Assembly (NCBI GenBank): GCA_021234155.1
Contig: JAJEKV010000031.1
Span: forward strand, 12,324,928-12,388,927
Direction of reading: 5' to 3'
DNA: 64,000 bases
Source of the DNA: Isoetes taiwanensis
Taxonomy: Eukaryota; Streptophyta; Lycopodiopsida; Isoetales; Isoetaceae
The translations under genes were made by a program, and so were the position numbers. Positions 60,963-64,000 of this stretch are shown here, one piece after another. How positions within the stretch are numbered: position 1 is the first letter of the stretch; each line of letters opens with the position of its first letter. The notes under the pieces are model-generated. The model saw nothing but the letters and a program-made list of their open reading frames with translations, was not told the DNA's origin and did not search any database.

Positions 60963-61438
60963 AGTTTAACCCTGGAACATCAGATCAATGTCCAGTATGC
61001 AAGTGTAAATCTGAAACCATTAAGCATTGCTTTTTTGAGTGTGACCATCTCAGACGGGTATGGGATTGGTTGTTCTCACTTTTCCAAATTTCACTAACAA
61101 GTCAACAAGTTCTCTTGCCAATTTACCCAAGTACTTGGACGGAGTTACAAAGCCAAGCTTTTCATCTTGTAGCAGGATAGTTGCTTTGGACTATCTGGAA
61201 AAGATGAAGACTGGTAATCTTCAAAGGTTTGGATATGGCATATAACCGTATTCTCGAGGAAGCTCAAGATCACATTGCTAAGTCGTACCATTGTTCTTCG
61301 CTTGCCTCTCGTAAGAGGCGACCGGTCTTTGAGGAGTATTTGAATGTGCGCTCTTATGCTTAGGCAGGGTGGCTTCACTCGGTGAATCTCTCGCTATATC
61401 ACGAGATTATTCTGCCTTTGCCAGCCCAAACTCCATTC
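60963..61438 (+). mobile_element. LINE-A family, second copy (3' fragment)
   Basis: The sequence from tttaaccctggaa to ttctgcctttgcc matches the minus strand of 1790-2230 in LINE-A at high identity. Both encode the zf-RVT region (CPVCKCKSETIKHCFFECDH) and the same downstream text ending in tcttatgcttaggcagg. It is truncated at both ends and has no poly-A. Confidence 0.9.
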
Positions 61439-62567
61439 CGCCGGGTTCCCCTTGCTCGCGTTCTCAATCGCGGCTTCTCTGCCACATCCCAACTGCAACA
61501 GACCAAAACTCGCCCCCCAAAACGCAAACCCTTCTAGAATCTGGCAACCCACAGGGTTTACGTTTCAGTGGCCCTCTCCTTATCAGATTCGGCCGGGACC
61601 TTGCGTCGTGTCTTGACATGGAGGGGGGGTGTTGACGCCAAAGCAATGCACTCCTAAAATCCCCCCGAAACTCCTTGCACCAAAGTCCTCTCCCCAAGCC
61701 CTGGGGACGGACGGGCAACCTCCCCTCTCTGGAACCATGATTTGGCTCTAGCTTTCTTTCAAGTGCTTCAATTTGTTCACTGTAATGATTGGGTGGTTCT
61801 TGCAGAGCAGTACAAGGCTAAATATTTTGAAGTTTCAAATTCAAATTTTAAAGTACCAGATCGTCCAAGGCTTTCTGCATTCCTGAGACCTCATATCTGT
61901 CTATGTAAACGTTGAGTGTTCAGTCTTTAGCAATCGGCCCCAAATTTCATCAATTTCGACCACAAAAGAGTTGGTAGCTTTTTCTTGCAGAGTATGAATT
62001 TTATTGTTTGTCTGAAGTCGGCTATAATCTATTCTTTACCTGCACGTTTTCTTTGGGAATAATCTGTTCAAAGCTTGAGGCATGGCAGCCCCGCATTCCA
62101 GACCATGGAGAGCATCCGGGATAACCTATGTCATGCCTCTATTCACAGAAGCTTCAAGCTTTAAATTTCATTCACACAGAAGCTTTATATTCATTCTCCT
62201 CCAGCTACGAAGTCCCTGCTATCATCGTAGCAGAAGGCGACATGTTGCCTTGATAAATGTTGAGTTTTGACATGCTAAAGAATACAAGCCATTTTCTAAA
62301 ATCTTCACTGTGATTTCATGTTGAAGAATACGCTATTATTCCAGATTATGGAGTAATGCTTGGAACAACGACCCATATCAAGGCATGTATCCACCAGTTC
62401 GTCTTTAAATTGACAAAAAGGAAGGCGCTTTAATCGATTGTCTAGAATTCAGTTATGGATGTGGTAGATGCTGCCGAACTCATCTAATTTCATGACTGCG
62501 GGCAATCCCGTTTCACCCATTATCCAAAATCCTCAATCGTCTGCGAATCTATGAGTTCTTTGAAGCA
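61439..62567. other. Unassigned sequence
   Basis: No protein, RNA gene or element ends are recognised. The first 250 bp are GC-rich with Pro/Ser-rich open frames of chance type. Confidence 0.45.
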
Positions 62568-62765
62568 ACAGATAAGATAAGATAAGATAATCATTTTAAC
62601 GTCCACGGAAGCCCATCCGGGCTTATGGGACCAAGTACATGGGGGACCGAAGTCCTGGACCGAAGTCCAAACAAGAACATGGGCCAAAGCCCTTAAGCAA
62701 AAGCACAACGTGAGCAAAAACACAATCACCATGGCCCGGATTAAAAACCACCTGGGAAAAAACCG
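62568..62765 (-). mobile_element. 3' end of a LINE or SINE with (TTATC)n tail
   Basis: On the minus strand the sequence runs through repeated ggcccatgt / ggacttcggtcc motifs to cgtggacgttaaaatgat and a (TTATC)n tail at 62570-62592. The string gtggacgttaaaa plus pentanucleotide tail also ends LINE-D (53365-53398). It is therefore the same kind of retroposon 3' end, without visible coding sequence. Confidence 0.6.
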
Positions 62766-63144
62766 TTACCAGGATGATTATGGCTGCTCACAAATCCAAA
62801 AATCCATGCTGTTGCAAAAAGCAACAAGCATACCTCCAAAAAACAAACCTTCACCAAACGCCCCCAAACCGTAACCTCTTCACAGCTGATTCTAAGTACT
62901 GGCGCGGACGCATGCATGCGCTAAATCTCCATCTTCACGCTGATCCACATGCATCTACCTGCCCCGCCACATGCATCCATAAGGTTGAAGCTGAATCTGA
63001 ATCGCATGCAATAGATCCGAGTGCCAAAACACCCGAGCTCAGGGAAGGCGGCGCCCAAGGAAAATCAGGGAAGTCGCTCAGAGGAGGTGCCTCCTCAAGC
63101 TCTCAAGCATGCTCTCAGGCGCTCATGCGCTCAGGCATGCTCAG

Positions 63145-63266
63145 GTACGACGCCACCCTTCACTGCACCTCCTAGGCGCCCAGGCCGGCGCTCCGGCAGG
63201 CGCCAACAACGCCACCCTTCACTGCGCCGCCCAGGCGCCCAGGCAGGCGCTCAGGCAGGCGGCAAA
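63145..63266. repeat. GC-rich tandem duplication with aggcgcc core
   Basis: Two units of cgccacccttcactgc-cc-cc-aggcgcccaggc-ggcgctc-ggcaggcg lie at about 63150-63206 and 63208-63265, preceded by ctcaggcgctcatgcgctcag repeats. All three frames on the plus strand are open here because of the base composition. I do not call a gene. Confidence 0.75.
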
Positions 63267-64000
63267 GATTATCAAACCATGGCTAATGAACACATCCTTA
63301 TGCCAAATTCTTGTGCCAGTTTCATCTAGTTTCCAGCTTCTCACATCTTTGTGTGTCAAGCCCCAAATTGTTTGGCCGCTGCAGCAAATTGTTCTGGCGC
63401 AGTTGGCTATGGCGGGTAGAGCTGTGCCCTCCATACTAGTCGATTTAGCTCAGGAAGATTCTAAAACCCTTTTGTTTTGTTTTCTACCCTATTGTTCTAC
63501 TTTTGGTGACAGAGTGGAGCCGAGTGGGACTAGAAGACATAGCGGGCGATGACCGAAGCAATTTAACCGGAGGACCTTAGTTATTCAAAGACCCTTTGAA
63601 AGGCGTAACCCGGACTCCGCGTGACTTCCCTTCATTCTATGCATAATTGCTTTGGCTATGGATAACACGAAGTTACGCATTCGGACAATTCATGGATGGG
63701 GAGGGAGCCGTTGATCCGCCATAGCCGGGTGCAAGCGTAAGCGTCGCCATCTCCCAAAATGCCCTAAAAGATATTTCAATTCATTGCCAAATAATTCAAG
63801 CCAATTTTATATATTTGGGATAAAATGGTGAATATAGTATGCCACGATGGAATTATAGGTCGCCCTCGCCGCAACGAGGACCCGTCAAGCCGTTTGAGAA
63901 ATAAGATTGGGTGAACGCCCCTACTTACTAGGACCCTTGACGTGAAGGTTTTCCGGATCCGGTTGCCTTCAATCAACATGAGGCTTTCCTCTCTTACTTT
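63267..64000. other. Unassigned right edge
   Basis: I see no supported feature. Short minus-strand frames near 63776-63979 are not recognisable. Confidence 0.4.

Noticed and set aside
63109-63552. A 147-codon alanine- and glutamine-rich plus frame
   Set aside because: It starts in the GC-rich tandem repeat, where all frames are open, and the remainder shows no recognisable domain.
1-64000. CRISPR arrays, bacterial operons, rRNA or tRNA genes
   Set aside because: There are no regularly spaced repeats with unique spacers, no rRNA-like blocks and no cloverleaf that I could support. All gene evidence is eukaryotic.

Overview
This is eukaryotic nuclear DNA from a land plant with a transposon-dense genome. 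It carries plant-type Ty1/copia and Ty3/gypsy elements, L1-like and related LINEs, a Pack-MULE, Helitrons, TAA-target-site MITEs, and intron-bearing gene pieces including an actin fragment. I cannot name the species. A bryophyte, lycophyte or fern looks more likely to me than a flowering plant, but only weakly. Nearly every long reading frame has single-base frameshifts or stops, so the window is either mostly dead sequence or sequence with residual base-level errors.

The most interesting content is one very large minus-strand gene broken over the whole window. It starts at 56787 with a short acidic first exon, continues in 56592-55400, and is lost in an intron that holds a LINE and simple repeats. 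It resumes at about 52190-50889 as a VLIG-like GTPase domain with a DFEGLGSFE motif. The 50888-46996 part codes for a helical segment, Cys/His repeats and a VWFA domain with a DKSGS metal-site motif. Two MITEs (48937-49752 and 49768-50193) sit 12 bp apart in this exon, and removing both restores the frame. A Helitron 3' end lies 3 bp inside the next intron. The following exon is 41777-40933, then one that begins at 40869 and is interrupted after 28 bp by a copia element. The other half of that same copia, the same 5-bp target duplication, the rest of the exon and a last exon (ubiquitin-like C-terminus) lie on the opposite strand at 1-4344. An inversion with one breakpoint inside the copia, or an assembly inversion, explains this.

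Layout. 1-3376: copia 3' half with a nested LINE. 3377-4344: 3' exons of the large gene. 4345-6360: non-coding with tandem repeats. 6360-26612: a decayed gypsy-related repeat hit by a Pack-MULE (7911-11217, carrying a two-exon gene fragment) and a Helitron (11255-25980, carrying an actin fragment and a duplicated large LTR element). 27304-30191: a LINE containing a gypsy pol fragment. 30665-33286 and 36511-37505: two unrecognised convergent genes around an L1 copy (33430-36305). 37509-40841: copia 5' half. 42327-43318: inverted copy of the gypsy-related repeat. 43319-46992: sequence ending in a Helitron terminus. 46996-56787: the large gene. 57600-59800: a deleted second copia. 59985-60571: an unrecognised gene end. 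60963-64000: a LINE fragment, a retroposon tail and GC-rich repeats.

The Pack-MULE and the Helitron have their ends fixed by an uninterrupted paralogue inside the window, and the MITEs and copia by target duplications plus restored coding frames, so those boundaries are well supported.
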